Below are positions 11,259 to 21,303 of a stretch of DNA of 64,000 nucleotides, piece after piece (within the stretch, counting starts at the first letter, position 1; each line of letters starts with the position of its first letter). The notes under the pieces are model-generated. The model did not search any database and was not told the DNA's origin. It saw nothing but the letters and a program-made list of their open reading frames with translations. The position numbers and the translations under genes are program-made. The stretch comes from Zeugodacus cucurbitae. Taxonomy: Eukaryota; Arthropoda; Insecta; Diptera; Tephritidae. The stretch lies in assembly GCF_028554725.1 (NCBI RefSeq), contig NC_071671.1:30380001-30444000 (forward strand), given 5' to 3'.

Positions 11259-12693
11259 AATCTGCTTCCTACTTGAGTTGAGTGGGTCTTGGGTTCTATC
11301 TTCAATGGACTGTAATAGGGTTGTGTAGGCTTGCGGATTTGTATTGGGAGTTTGGGTTTGGGAGGTACTACATGGGTTTGAATCAAGAGCAGGGTTTGAG
11401 GCTCTTGGTCCTTGCGGGGGGAATGAGGTCTGGGTGTGACCTCTTTATGCAGAAGGGTGTGATGCTTTCTTCTGCATATTCTGCACGAGTATTTGCTCTT
11501 GCAGTCCTTTGAATTGTGGGATAATGCTAGGTAATTATAACAATAACCGTTATTTTTTATAGTGGTTATGCGGGTCTCGACATTCATTTTTAAAAATTTT
11601 GGGCATTCCCGAATGGAATGTTGTGTTTTGCACAATTTACGACTCTCGATGTCGACCGATCTTTTCGAGATGTTGATGTTTCTTATAGGGTTCTCGGATT
11701 GTGAAAAATTTAAAGTTGACGTTTTTGATATGTTCGCATGAAAGGTATTATATTTCCTGTCTTTTCCTTTTCTATTGGGTCCACTTTCTGAATGGGTAGC
11801 TGGAGCGGGTTCAGTCAGATTTCCTACGGTTTCCAGAGATTTGTATTGATGGGTAAGGAACGCGTCGAAAGTTTTCCATGTTGGTTTTTGGAATTGTCTT
11901 CCAGGGTGTCTTCAAACTGATGCAGCAGGCTTTAATCCACATAAGAAAATATGAATAGGGTCCCAACTACTGGTGTCTATATATACATTATGTAGATTTG
12001 TCAAACAATTGTTTACGGTCCTCTGAAGGTGTTTGACCGCACTTGCGCTTTCCTGGGTTGCTTGGGGTAGATTGAACAAAATTTTCAATTGCGCTTTAAC
12101 CTGCACTCGTTTGTTTTCATATTGCGAAACGAGGTCCTTCCATGCCATCACGAATCCATCATTAGTTAGGGGGGCGTTTTTAACAATCGCTCGTGCATCT
12201 CCTTTGGTTTTTTGAATTAGGTGGAAAAGTCTCTCCACGTTGCTTATTTTTTGATTGTTGATATATATGGCCGTAAACATGTCTCTGATAAGGGCCATGT
12301 TACAAAATCGCCATGGAGTATATCCGTGTCACATAGGGGTAGGTGTAATGAGGGTCCAGAGTCCATCGATGATTTTTCTTCTGACGCTCGTTCCTTGATG
12401 ACTGGATTTGGGGTCTTGAGATCATCAATCGTTCGGTTGATTGATCCCAAACATTTGAGATATGACTGGTGTCCCTTTTTGATCTTTACCTTGACTTTAG
12501 TGAAGTCAATAGTCTCGGGTTTGTGCGGGTCTCTGCGAAAGGCGTCGTATGATTTGTTTGCTTTTTCGTAAATAGAACTCAGTTCAACTCTTTTTATTTC
12601 CAGAGTATAAACTGACTCATCCTCGGGTGGGGTGTCGTAATGTTCCTCAATGTATTCGAACAAATCGGACATAGAAAATTTGAAATCTTCCAT
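11252..12693 (-). pseudogene. BEL/Pao gag (element B)
   Basis: Gag starts at 12693 (MEDFKFSMSDLFEYIEE) with a coiled N-terminal region, then LPLCDTDILHGDFVTWP. A frameshift near 12290 moves the reading to 12298-11912 (RDMFTAIYINNQK, YENKRVQVKAQLKILFNLPQ). The C-terminal knuckles are in 11635-11252: CKTQHSIRECPKF, CYNYLALSHNSKDC (with Cys-to-Tyr/Leu oddities) and CRICRRKHHTLLH. The interval 11640-11910 is frame-broken. Confidence 0.8.
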
Positions 12694-13042
12694 TTTAAAT
12701 AGATTATTTGTTTAAAGAGTTGTGTCGTAAGAATTTAGAAACTTTAAATAAAACAATTATAATAATTTGTAATTATATTTTCTTTATTGAAAAATAAAAA
12801 CCAAATTCCGAAAACTGGCGAAAAAATCAAAAAAAAAATTTTTTTTTTTTTGAATTGTCCTTTGGGTGTATAGAGGGTTGATGATTAAGATGTTTTTTTT
12901 TTTGTTTGTACCTTATAAGTACACAAAATCTTGGGGTTTGGGTCGCAAAAATTTTTTAAGTTCCGATGAACGAAAAATTTCCTAATGGGTCGTTTGAATT
13001 TTTTCCTACCGGGTATTGTGGCTTACGCGCAGTTTGTTTGGG

Positions 13043-13222
13043 TAGCTGCCAAGAGTAAGGCTACTTGGCGCTCAAAAAATATGCGAATATATTGTATGTA
13101 CGTATGTAAGTATATATGTATAATGTACAATGTATAGCTGCCAAGAGTAAGGCTACTTGGCGCTCCAAAAATATGTATATATTGTATGTACGTATGTAAG
13201 TATATATGTATAATGAGCAATG
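13043..13222. repeat. 92-bp tandem duplication in leader of element B
   Basis: Two head-to-tail units at 13043-13134 and 13135-~13222. Each starts TAGCTGCCAAGAGTAAGGCT and runs through a TATGTACGTATGTAAG-rich segment. The second unit lacks a few bases. Open frames across this region merely echo the repeat. Confidence 0.85.
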
Positions 13223-13310
13223 TGCAAAGCGGAAAATGGCAATAACAAGTCCCAAATGCTTTGTATTTAATACCTGTTAAGTACAATATTTGATTGTGTT
13301 TTTTTTTTTA

Positions 13311-14459
13311 ATACTCTCGCAACAAATGTTGCTAAAGAGAGTATTATAGTTTTGTTCACATAACGGTTGTTTGTAACACCCAAAACTAAACGAGTTAGAT
13401 ATAGGGTTATATATACCAAAGTGATCAGGGTGAAGAGTGGAGTTCAAATCCGAATGTCTGTCTGTCCGTCCGTCCGTCTCTGCAAGCTGTAACTTGAGTA
13501 AAAATTAAGATATCTTGATGAAACTTGGCACACTTATTTCTTGTCACCATAGGAAGGTTACTTTGAGCAAAATCGGACCACCGCCACGCCCACAAAATAA
13601 AGCTATGGTAATAAAATTTGGTATGAAGGATCGAACTATGAAGGGGCATATTTGGATGTAATCTTTTTGGGGAAGTGGGCGTGGCCCCGCCCCCTACTAA
13701 GTTTTTTGTACATATCTCGCAAACCAATAGAGCTATATAAACCAAACTTTCTGCAGTCGTTTTTTTAGCCACTTCCTAATGCAGTAATAGTGAAAGAAAT
13801 CGGATCATAACCACGCCCACCTACCATACAAAAGTTAGGTTGAAAATTACTTAAAGTGGGTTAACTCATTAACGAAAAACGTCAGAAACACTAAATTTCA
13901 CTTAAGAAAGGGCAGATGGAAGCTGCACTCAGATTTTTTTACAAAATGGAAAATGGGCGTGGCGTCGTCCACTTATGGGTCAAAACCATATCTCAGGAAC
14001 TACTTGACCGATTTCAATGAAACTTGGTTTGTAATAGTTTCCTTACATCCCAATGATATGTTGTGAAAATCGGCCAAATCGGTTCACAACCACGCCTACT
14101 TCCTATATACCAGAACTTTGAAGACGATCTGAATCGTTTACTTTACAATATATAAAGTAAGCACTGGTGAAGATATCGGTGCAGAACTTTGCAGAAATAC
14201 TATGTTAATAGTTTGGCAGCCCCATTCTAAAAATCGCCTAAATCGGACCATAGGTTTTTAAGGCCCCATATATCGAACACGAGGACCTCGGTGCTTCTAA
14301 CCTAATATTATGGTTTCCAACTTTCAATGGACTTTATACAATATATATGACGAATATGTGGGTGAAATTGTGTATTATATAATATAAATAAAGTTAAATA
14401 TATAAATTGCGAGAGTATAAAATGTTCGGTTACACCCGAGCTTAGCCCTTCCTTACTTG
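13311..14459 (+). mobile_element. DINE-1-like (Helentron-associated) repeat, full copy
   Basis: Non-coding ~1.15-kb repeat inserted in the leader of element B. One end is a hairpin (ATACTCTCGCAACA with TGTTGC and GAGAGTAT arms). The other reads AATTGCGAGAGTATAAAATG followed by a second hairpin (GTTCGG/CCGAAC) and CTTACTTGTT. Inside are a (GTCT)(GTCC)n microsatellite, a GATGAAACTTGG stretch and several GCCACGCCCAC motifs. This layout resembles Drosophila DINE-1/INE-1. Six further copies or fragments occur in the window. Confidence 0.65.
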
Positions 14460-14737
14460 TTTTTTTTTGTTCACTTGGCCTTTTTTTCCGATTTGCACTA
14501 ATAAAATACTTTTTCCGAAATTGGATTTAAGTACTTACAATACTTTCCACGTATGTTGCCTTTTCTGAATTTGTTGAGTTGGGTGAGTATGTGTTTGACC
14601 TGTATTTTTCTTGTTGCGGTAAAAATTGCCGGCGGGTTTAATCCAACGATGATGTTTTGTTGGTGGCTTGATGAAAATCGATGTCCTGATATTTCAAACG
14701 GTTGTTAATTGGGTGGGTTCCCCTTCTATCTGGCACC

Positions 14738-14757
14738 GATCCGGCTCGATTGGACCA
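14738..14757 (-). other. primer-binding site of element B (tRNA-Tyr-like)
   Basis: The minus strand reads TGGTCCAATCGAGCCGGATC, three bases inside the 5' LTR. It is close to the complement of the CCGGCTCGAAGGACCA end of insect tRNA-Tyr. Confidence 0.7.
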
Positions 14758-14760
14758 AAA

Positions 14761-15216
14761 TGTCGAGGTATTCGACTTCGAAATAGCCGGTTGCCAAATA
14801 AAAAGAGATGTTAGAGTTTCAATATTAAAATTCACAATTTATATTACGAAATGAGTTATAGCGTATATACAATGGGTTCGTGTGTGTGTATTAGATACAA
14901 ATGAGGGTGGGGTAAATAACACCGTAAACAATATATCTTAAGTGTTAATTACAAATGAAAATAAAGATTAAATCTTATATATGACCTGATATGTGAGTAA
15001 TCCCGCGTTGAATTGTTGATTATTTCCTGAATTATTGTGGTGATCCGGTGGTCAAATGTCCGTCCGCTTAATTTCACTTCCTTTTCTGCTTGGTATTCTT
15101 ATAAGAATGTGTCTTGTTTGCTATGTTGGTGCGGTTGGTGTTTCTGCATTGTCCTCTAATTCGTCTTTCGACCAGTTTAGAGGACAATGCAGGGGTGTGT
15201 TCATTTGGTATGAACA
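14761..15216 (-). repeat. 5' LTR of element B
   Basis: 456 bp with 7 substitutions relative to the copy at 7091-7546. Here the 15-bp palindrome arms TGCATTGTCCTCTAA / TTAGAGGACAATGCA are perfect around a ~17-nt loop. Confidence 0.92.
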
Positions 15217-15243
15217 CATGTGATCTTACGTCTCTGTTGCGCT

Positions 15244-15576
15244 AGTTAGCGACGCTGAAGATAGCCTAAGTAAATTTCACACTTAACCTAAACAAACAAT
15301 AAAAATTCCTGCATTATAAATACAACAGACAGAATTCTATAACGAAAAACTGATAAGCATAACAAAACTATATTTGTTCTAGCAAGATAACGGATATCGA
15401 ATTACTAAGAAATTGCATGCAGATAGCAGCAGCCGCATTCCATTAGTATAAATAGCACTAAGATTATAAAATGTAGTCAGTAAGAAATTATGAATAAAAA
15501 AGGCAACACGAACATAAGTGTACTGCTCAAATAAATATAATCTCTTTTACTTACGACAAACAACAGTTTGTTAACT
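15244..15576 (+). repeat. 5' LTR of element C
   Basis: 333 bp. It is similar to the 3' LTR except for a ~25-bp segment around 15410-15460 (TTGCATGCAGATAGCAGC) that is replaced and shortened in the other copy. It ends TTAACT, directly followed by TGGGGGCTCAAACC, a primer-site-like sequence (15576-15593) using the last LTR base as its first T. Confidence 0.9.
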
Positions 15577-15857
15577 GGGGGCTCAAACCGGTCTTTAAGC
15601 CATCTCTATCCATTGAGGAAAAGGATAGAAAAAATTTCACGGGAAGTAGGACTTCCAGCACTAGATCTTTGAAAAAAGGTGCTTAAAATTTAACAAAGAT
15701 AAAATTAATATTCCTGCAAAATCTATAAAACATTCCTGCAAAAGATAAAACAGTCAAGCAACGTTATACCAACGGACATTACAACACGCTGGAATCTCAT
15801 AAAAAGAGACAAAAACCGTTCAATTTGCGTCGTCCCTTATTGAACACCGACGTCAAG

Positions 15858-17271
15858 ATGACAACACAAGAAATCGCAAGCTTGAGAGCATAAACCGCTG
15901 CTCTGACCATAACGCTCACTGAAACTCAACAAAGATTGAATTCGTTCGAAACCTACGCAACACCTTGGGCCCTATTCTGTAACTCGATTCGAAAATGAAT
16001 TTTCTCGAATTCGAATGTTTTGAATTCTGTAACTCAATTTTCGCATTTTCAATCCTACTTTCGAATAGTGAATCCGAATAACGAATATTTGCAATTATGT
16101 AGTTCGAATTTAATTGTTAAATGTACTCGAATTTCGTATAAAATATTCGATAGCTTATGAGTTGTAGAAAGAAAATGTTTTGAAAAATTTAATTATTTTA
16201 ATAAGTTGTATTACATATTATTCGATGGATAAGAAGTTTAAATGCCATATTATATTTAATAGGGACTCGGCTAACAAAAGTTATTAACACAAAACAAAAA
16301 AAATGTGAAATAAAGGTGAAATTTATGCAATCACATCCAAATTTTGCCAAATTTTCTTGTGAGTTCATAAGCTATACATTGCAAGACATAATTAAAGGCT
16401 TCCTTGGAAAGTCTAAAGTAGTGTATGAAGCTATAATCCTAAATGCAAACAGTTTATAACCGAACATAATGCATATGCACATAACAAATGACCAATTTGG
16501 CGATAATTCCATAATATTAGATTTGTTTCTAAAAGATCTTCTCGCAATCCTTTCCTCAATAATTTCCTAGTTCTCCACCAAATTTTTCAAATAAATTTAA
16601 ACTTATTTCATTTTATTTTGACATTTAGCATTCGAAAATACTAGCACAGGGTGGTCCAACTTTCGCAAATTTATAAACTTAATTCGATTTTTTTACAGAA
16701 TGCTAAAACACATTCGAGTCGAATATAAAATTCGAATAGAATTTACTTTCGAATCGAGATACAGAATAGGGCCCCTTACGTCACAGTCACAAACCAATAC
16801 CAGGACTGTACACCAAACATCACAGGTGAATCACAAATTAACTTAGAAATCTTCAAAACCTTTCCAGTCTTAACAGGCAATATGAACCATTATAGGACAT
16901 GGAGAAAACGTGCGTGGACGCACATGAAGAACATCAAAAATTACGCTCCTACAGCCATCTACTACACGGCGTACTCGATTGTACGTTCTAAAATTCAAGG
17001 AGAGGCAGCCGATATTTTAATCAACCACAACACCAAGTTCAACTCAATCATAAATCGTCTCGATTATACTTATGCGGACCAGAGACCTCTGTATGTTTTG
17101 CTCGAAGGAATAAAAAGAATAAAGCAAGGAAAAAGGACTCTGCCAGAATTCCATTCCGAAGTCAGCAAGTCACTAAATCTTGTACACACTAAAGTTGAGA
17201 TGGATAATCATGGATCAGGATATCCATCAGCTATGATAGAATATGCGAACCGGGAAGCTGTAAGGACATAA
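15858..17271 (+). pseudogene. errantivirus gag (element C), split by a MITE and truncated
   Basis: Gag opens at 15858 (MTTQEIASL) and meets a TAA at 15891. The frame otherwise runs to 15963, where an 808-bp MITE interrupts it. It resumes at 16775 in the frame expected once one CTT is removed, and continues through NMNHYRTWRKRAWTHMKNIK to EYANREAVRT at 17271. The knuckle end, protease and the first part of RT are absent. A direct joint to RT sequence follows within ~30 bp. Gag would form the particle; this copy cannot. Confidence 0.75.
15967..16774. mobile_element. GGGCCC-type MITE in gag of element C
   Basis: 808 bp, starting GGGCCCTATTCTGTAACTCG and ending in the inverted CGAGATACAGAATAGGGCCC, with ~25 bp of strong terminal inverted repeat rich in TTCGAA. 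It is flanked by the 3-bp repeat CTT (15964-15966, 16775-16777). No protein is seen inside. A 3-bp duplication fits PIF/Harbinger or Zator-like elements, but I cannot assign it. Its 3' part (16503-16774) is repeated at 17840-18111 by the later tandem duplication. Confidence 0.8.
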
Positions 17272-19176
17272 AATGCCCCATCTATTTTTCAAAGATGCGT
17301 GGATGATATCCTTAAACCATATATCGGGAAGTTCGTGTACGTTTATATAGACGATGTTCTCATTTATTCTTCCTCTCCTGAAGAACATATCGAACACATC
17401 CGCATAATCATAAATGCGCTTCACGAGGCCAATATGAAAATATCTAACGAGAAATCTCACTTTTTCAAAGACTCTTTGGAATACTTAGGGCACATAATTA
17501 AATACAACAAGATTACAGTTGACCCAACAAAAATACAGACTATTAAACATTTCCATATTCCTACAACACTGAAGGAACTCAGATCCTTCCTAGGTCTCGC
17601 AAGTTACTATAGAGTTTATAAAGAAGTTTGCAGCCATCGTCAAACCACTCATTACGTTCCTCAGAGGAAAGAACGGTGGCTTATCAAAGAATCAAAGTGC
17701 AAAAATAAAAATAACTTTAGACGAACCTGCACTGGAAGCACTGAACATAATAAAAGAAGAACTGTAACCCCAGGTTGAACTCTTCCAAACAAATTTTAAC
17801 AAACCTTTCGAATTAACCACAGATGCTAGCAATTACGCTATAATTCCATAATATTAGATTTGTTTCTAAAAGATCTTCTCGCAATCCTTTCCTCAATAAT
17901 TTCCTAGTTCTCCACCAAATTTTTCAAATAAATTTAAACTTATTTCATTTTATTTTGACATTTAGCATTCGAAAATACTAGCACAGGGTGGTCCAACTTT
18001 CGCAAATTTATAAACTTAATTCGATTTTTTTACAGAATGCTAAAACACATTCGAGTCGAATATAAAATTCGAATAGAATTTACTTTCGAATCGAGATACA
18101 GAATAGGGCCCCTTACGTCACAGTCACAAACCAATACCAGGACTGTACACCAAACATCACAGGTGAATCACAAATTAACTTAGAAATCTTCAAAACCTTT
18201 CCAGTCTTAACAGGCAATATGAACCATTATAGGACATGGAGAAAACGTGCGTGGACGCACATGAAGAACATCAAAAATTACGCTCCTACAGCCATCTACT
18301 ACACGGCGTACTCGATTGTACGTTCTAAAATTCAAGGAGAGGCAGCCGATATTTTAATCAACCACAACACCAAGTTCAACTCAATCATAAATCGTCTCGA
18401 TTATACTTATGCGGACCAGAGACCTCTGTATGTTTTGCTCGAAGGAATAAAAAGAATAAAGCAAGGAAAAAGGACTCTGGCAGAATTCCATTCCGAAGTC
18501 AGCAAGTCACTAAATCTTGTACACACTAAAGTTGAGATGGATAATCATGGATCAGGATATCCATCAGCTATGATAGAATATGCGAACCGGGAAGCTGTAA
18601 GGACATAAAATGCCCCATCTATTTTTCAAAGATGCGTGGATGATATCCTTAAACCATATATCGGGAAGTTCGTGTACGTTTATATAGACGATGTTCTCAT
18701 TTATTCTTCCTCTCCTGAAGAACATATCGAACACATCCGCATAATCATAAATGCGCTTCACGAGGCCAATATGAAAATATCTAACGAGAAATCTCACTTT
18801 TTCAAAGACTCTTTGGAATACTTAGGGCACATAATTAAATACAACAAGATTACAGTTGACCCAACAAAAATACAGACTATTAAACATTTCCATATTCCTA
18901 CAACACTGAAGGAACTCAGATCCTTCCTAGGTCTCGCAAGTTACTATAGAGTTTATAAAGAATTTTGCAGCCATCGTCAAACCACTCATTACGTTCCTCA
19001 GAGGAAAGAACGGTGGCTTATCAAATAATCAAAGTGCAAAAATAAAAATAACTTTAGACGAACCTGCACTGGAAGCACTGAACATAATAAAAGAAGAACT
19101 GTAACCCCAGGTTGAACTCTTCCAAACAAATTTTAACAAACCTTTCGAATTAACCACAGATGCTAGCAATTACGCT
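16503..19176 (+). repeat. 1337-bp tandem duplication inside element C
   Basis: Segment 16503-17839 is repeated head to tail as 17840-19176. The offset is constant at 1337 for the MITE tail, the gag piece and the RT piece. I saw three substitutions (near 17143/18480, 17627/18964 and 17689/19026); the last gives copy 2 a TAA. The breakpoints share the 3-bp microhomology ATA. It must postdate the MITE insertion and the gag-RT deletion, because both copies contain them. Confidence 0.93.
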
Positions 19177-20424
19177 ATAGGAGCCGTATTATCTCAAAAC
19201 CAAAAACCCGTATCATTTATTTCACGAACGCTCACTGAAACAGAACAGAATTACTCCACAAATGAGAAAGAGCTACTTGCAATTGTGTGGTCACTACAGA
19301 AACTAAGTAATTACTTGTATGGTATAGCAGATTTAACAATATACACCGACCATCAATCTCTAAAATTCTCCATATCAGAAAAAAAAACCCAATACAAAAT
19401 TAAAAAGATGGAAAAATTTCATTGAAGAATATGGTGCAAAAATCGTTTACAAACCCGGACATCAGAGCGTGGTCGCTGATGCACTTTCTCGTCAGCAAAT
19501 AAACAACACTTCAAATTCTGACGACTCCCAACATTCAACACAAAGACTCAAACGAGTAAAAAAATCAGTAAACTCCTTTAGAAACCAAATTATTGTAAGA
19601 CGGTCAGATCAGAACCCCGTCGAAATATTCTCACAAAACATATTTTCTAACAGCCGACACACGGTCTTTTTTAATACGAAAACTGAATTACTAGATAGAC
19701 TAAAAAATGTAATTAGACCAAAGATAACTAATGCTCTGCAAATAGATGAGCAAATGTATTTTACGTCGAAAATTACATTATCGACACATTCCCAACTGTA
19801 TCGATTGTACCAGCGCAAAAATTGGTGGACGATATTACCGAAAACGAACAACAAAAACAAATCATAAATGACACACATAAACGTGCACCCAGAAGCTACA
19901 AAAATAATGTACGGGAAATTTCCCTAAAATATTACTGGCCAAACATACGTAACGCTTGTAAAAAAGAAGAACAAGACTGTGAAATCTGTCTCACAAACAA
20001 ATACGAACGCCGACCAAACAAACAACCAATTGGTTCCGCACCAATGCCAAACAAAGTAGGCGAATACATACACTTAGACTTATTCTACATGAGCGATGAC
20101 ATATACATTAGCTCAACGGACAAATACTCAAAATTTTGCTACTTTAGACAAATACCTTCAAGGGAAGATACATACAAATACGTCGACGAGATTCTTTCAC
20201 AAATATACCCAAACGCAAAATTTTTAATGACTGATAACGATCTATCGTTTACAAGCATATGTGCACAACAAATCTACAAACGATTACAAATAACGCACAC
20301 AAAAACGCCAGCATTCCATTCTACTACAAACGGTCAAGTTGAAAGGCCGCTTAGCACAATTATCGAAATCGCGAAAGTTTTAGCTGACCGGGATAATTCA
20401 ACACCGGAAGAACAAAATTTTTGA
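17272..20424 (+). pseudogene. errantivirus pol: RT (twice), RNase H, integrase (element C)
   Basis: RT begins only at its second half. RCVDDILKPYIG, the catalytic YIDDVLIYS loop and LRSFLGLASYYRVY are in 17299-17778 and again in 18636-19028. RNase H follows with a TDASNYAIGAVLS start (partly 19160-19180), NEKELLAIVWSL and YTDHQSL, then a frame break in an A-run near 19385. After HQSVVADALSRQ comes integrase (19822-20424): an HHCC finger (CEICLTN), HLDLFYMSDD and LMTDNDLSF with catalytic Asp residues, and GQVERPLSTIIE with the Glu. Frames change at least three times, and the first half of RT is missing. Confidence 0.83.
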
Positions 20425-21303
20425 AGCTGTTCGGCAGTCCAACAAAACCATACATTCCGAGAAAAACCCGAGGACGTGTTTTATAATCAAAGGGAGTATC
20501 CCGACATCCAAGAACGAATACAACAAAACCAGGAAAGAGTCTTGCGTCATCATAATTGCAATCGAAAGCAGCTGAACTATAATCCAGGTGACGTAATATT
20601 TTCCACAGGCGTAATAAGATCGTAAGAAAATACGCGAAGCACGTTGTAAATAAAGATAACGGAAAAACTGTAACGACTAATAAAGGGTAAAGAATAAATA
20701 ATATCCATAAGGATAATATAAGGGTAAAGGCATGTACGGAATAATTTTCTTTTTACTTTTTCCTATCGCATTATGCGGCAATATTATAGATTTAAGCCAT
20801 AGGAAATATGTACTAGTAGAAACTGATCCTTTTTGCATTTACATATTAGCGCCATACTAAAGTATAATGAAATCATCATTCAATCTAGAAGACCAACCCC
20901 AAACGCAAATTTTAGTAAACAAAATCGAAACTCTGAAAACTCAACTCATTCCCAATATTTACAGACCCAAAAGATCACTTAACTTTCTTGGTTACATGTT
21001 AAAATTCATCACTGGCACACCAAACCACGATGACCTTGTAGAAAATAACAATAAGCAAAAATTAATTAATTCACAGTTCGAAAGAATACTCGAAAGCCTT
21101 GACCCCAAAGCAATAACCAAAAACATTGTTATATCAGAAGTTTATAATGAAGTCAAATCAATAACTAACACTATTAATTTCGCGAAAAATAAAAATTTTT
21201 ACTCTGGCACACTTCATTTCAATGATGTGCATAATTTAATAAACCATGAAAAGTTAGATCTTCCAATAATTAATATATTAGAATACGCCGTCATTCACAT
21301 ATG

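Larger units (their letters stand above)
7091..15216 (-). mobile_element. complete BEL/Pao retrotransposon B
   Basis: 8126-bp element between two 456-bp LTRs (7091-7546 and 14761-15216) that differ at 7 positions. It is flanked by the 5-bp direct repeat CATGT (7086-7090, 15217-15221), so both ends are exact. Coding order on the minus strand is gag, protease, RT, RNase H, integrase. Every gene carries lesions. The leader contains a 92-bp tandem duplication and a 1.15-kb DINE-1-like insertion. The low LTR divergence suggests recent insertion of an already damaged copy. Confidence 0.93.

Noticed and set aside
13023..13286. Overlapping small ORFs rich in Ile/Tyr
   Set aside because: They are products of the 92-bp tandem duplication in the leader of element B.
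13425..13772. Open minus-strand frame inside the DINE-1-like repeat (also 57107-57379, 59029-59370)
   Set aside because: The same peptide-like reading recurs because the repeat recurs. It crosses the GTCC microsatellite and shows no domain, so it is not called as a gene.
14738..14757. tRNA-like sequence
   Set aside because: It matches only the last ~20 nt of tRNA-Tyr in antisense next to an LTR. It is a primer-binding site, not a tRNA gene.
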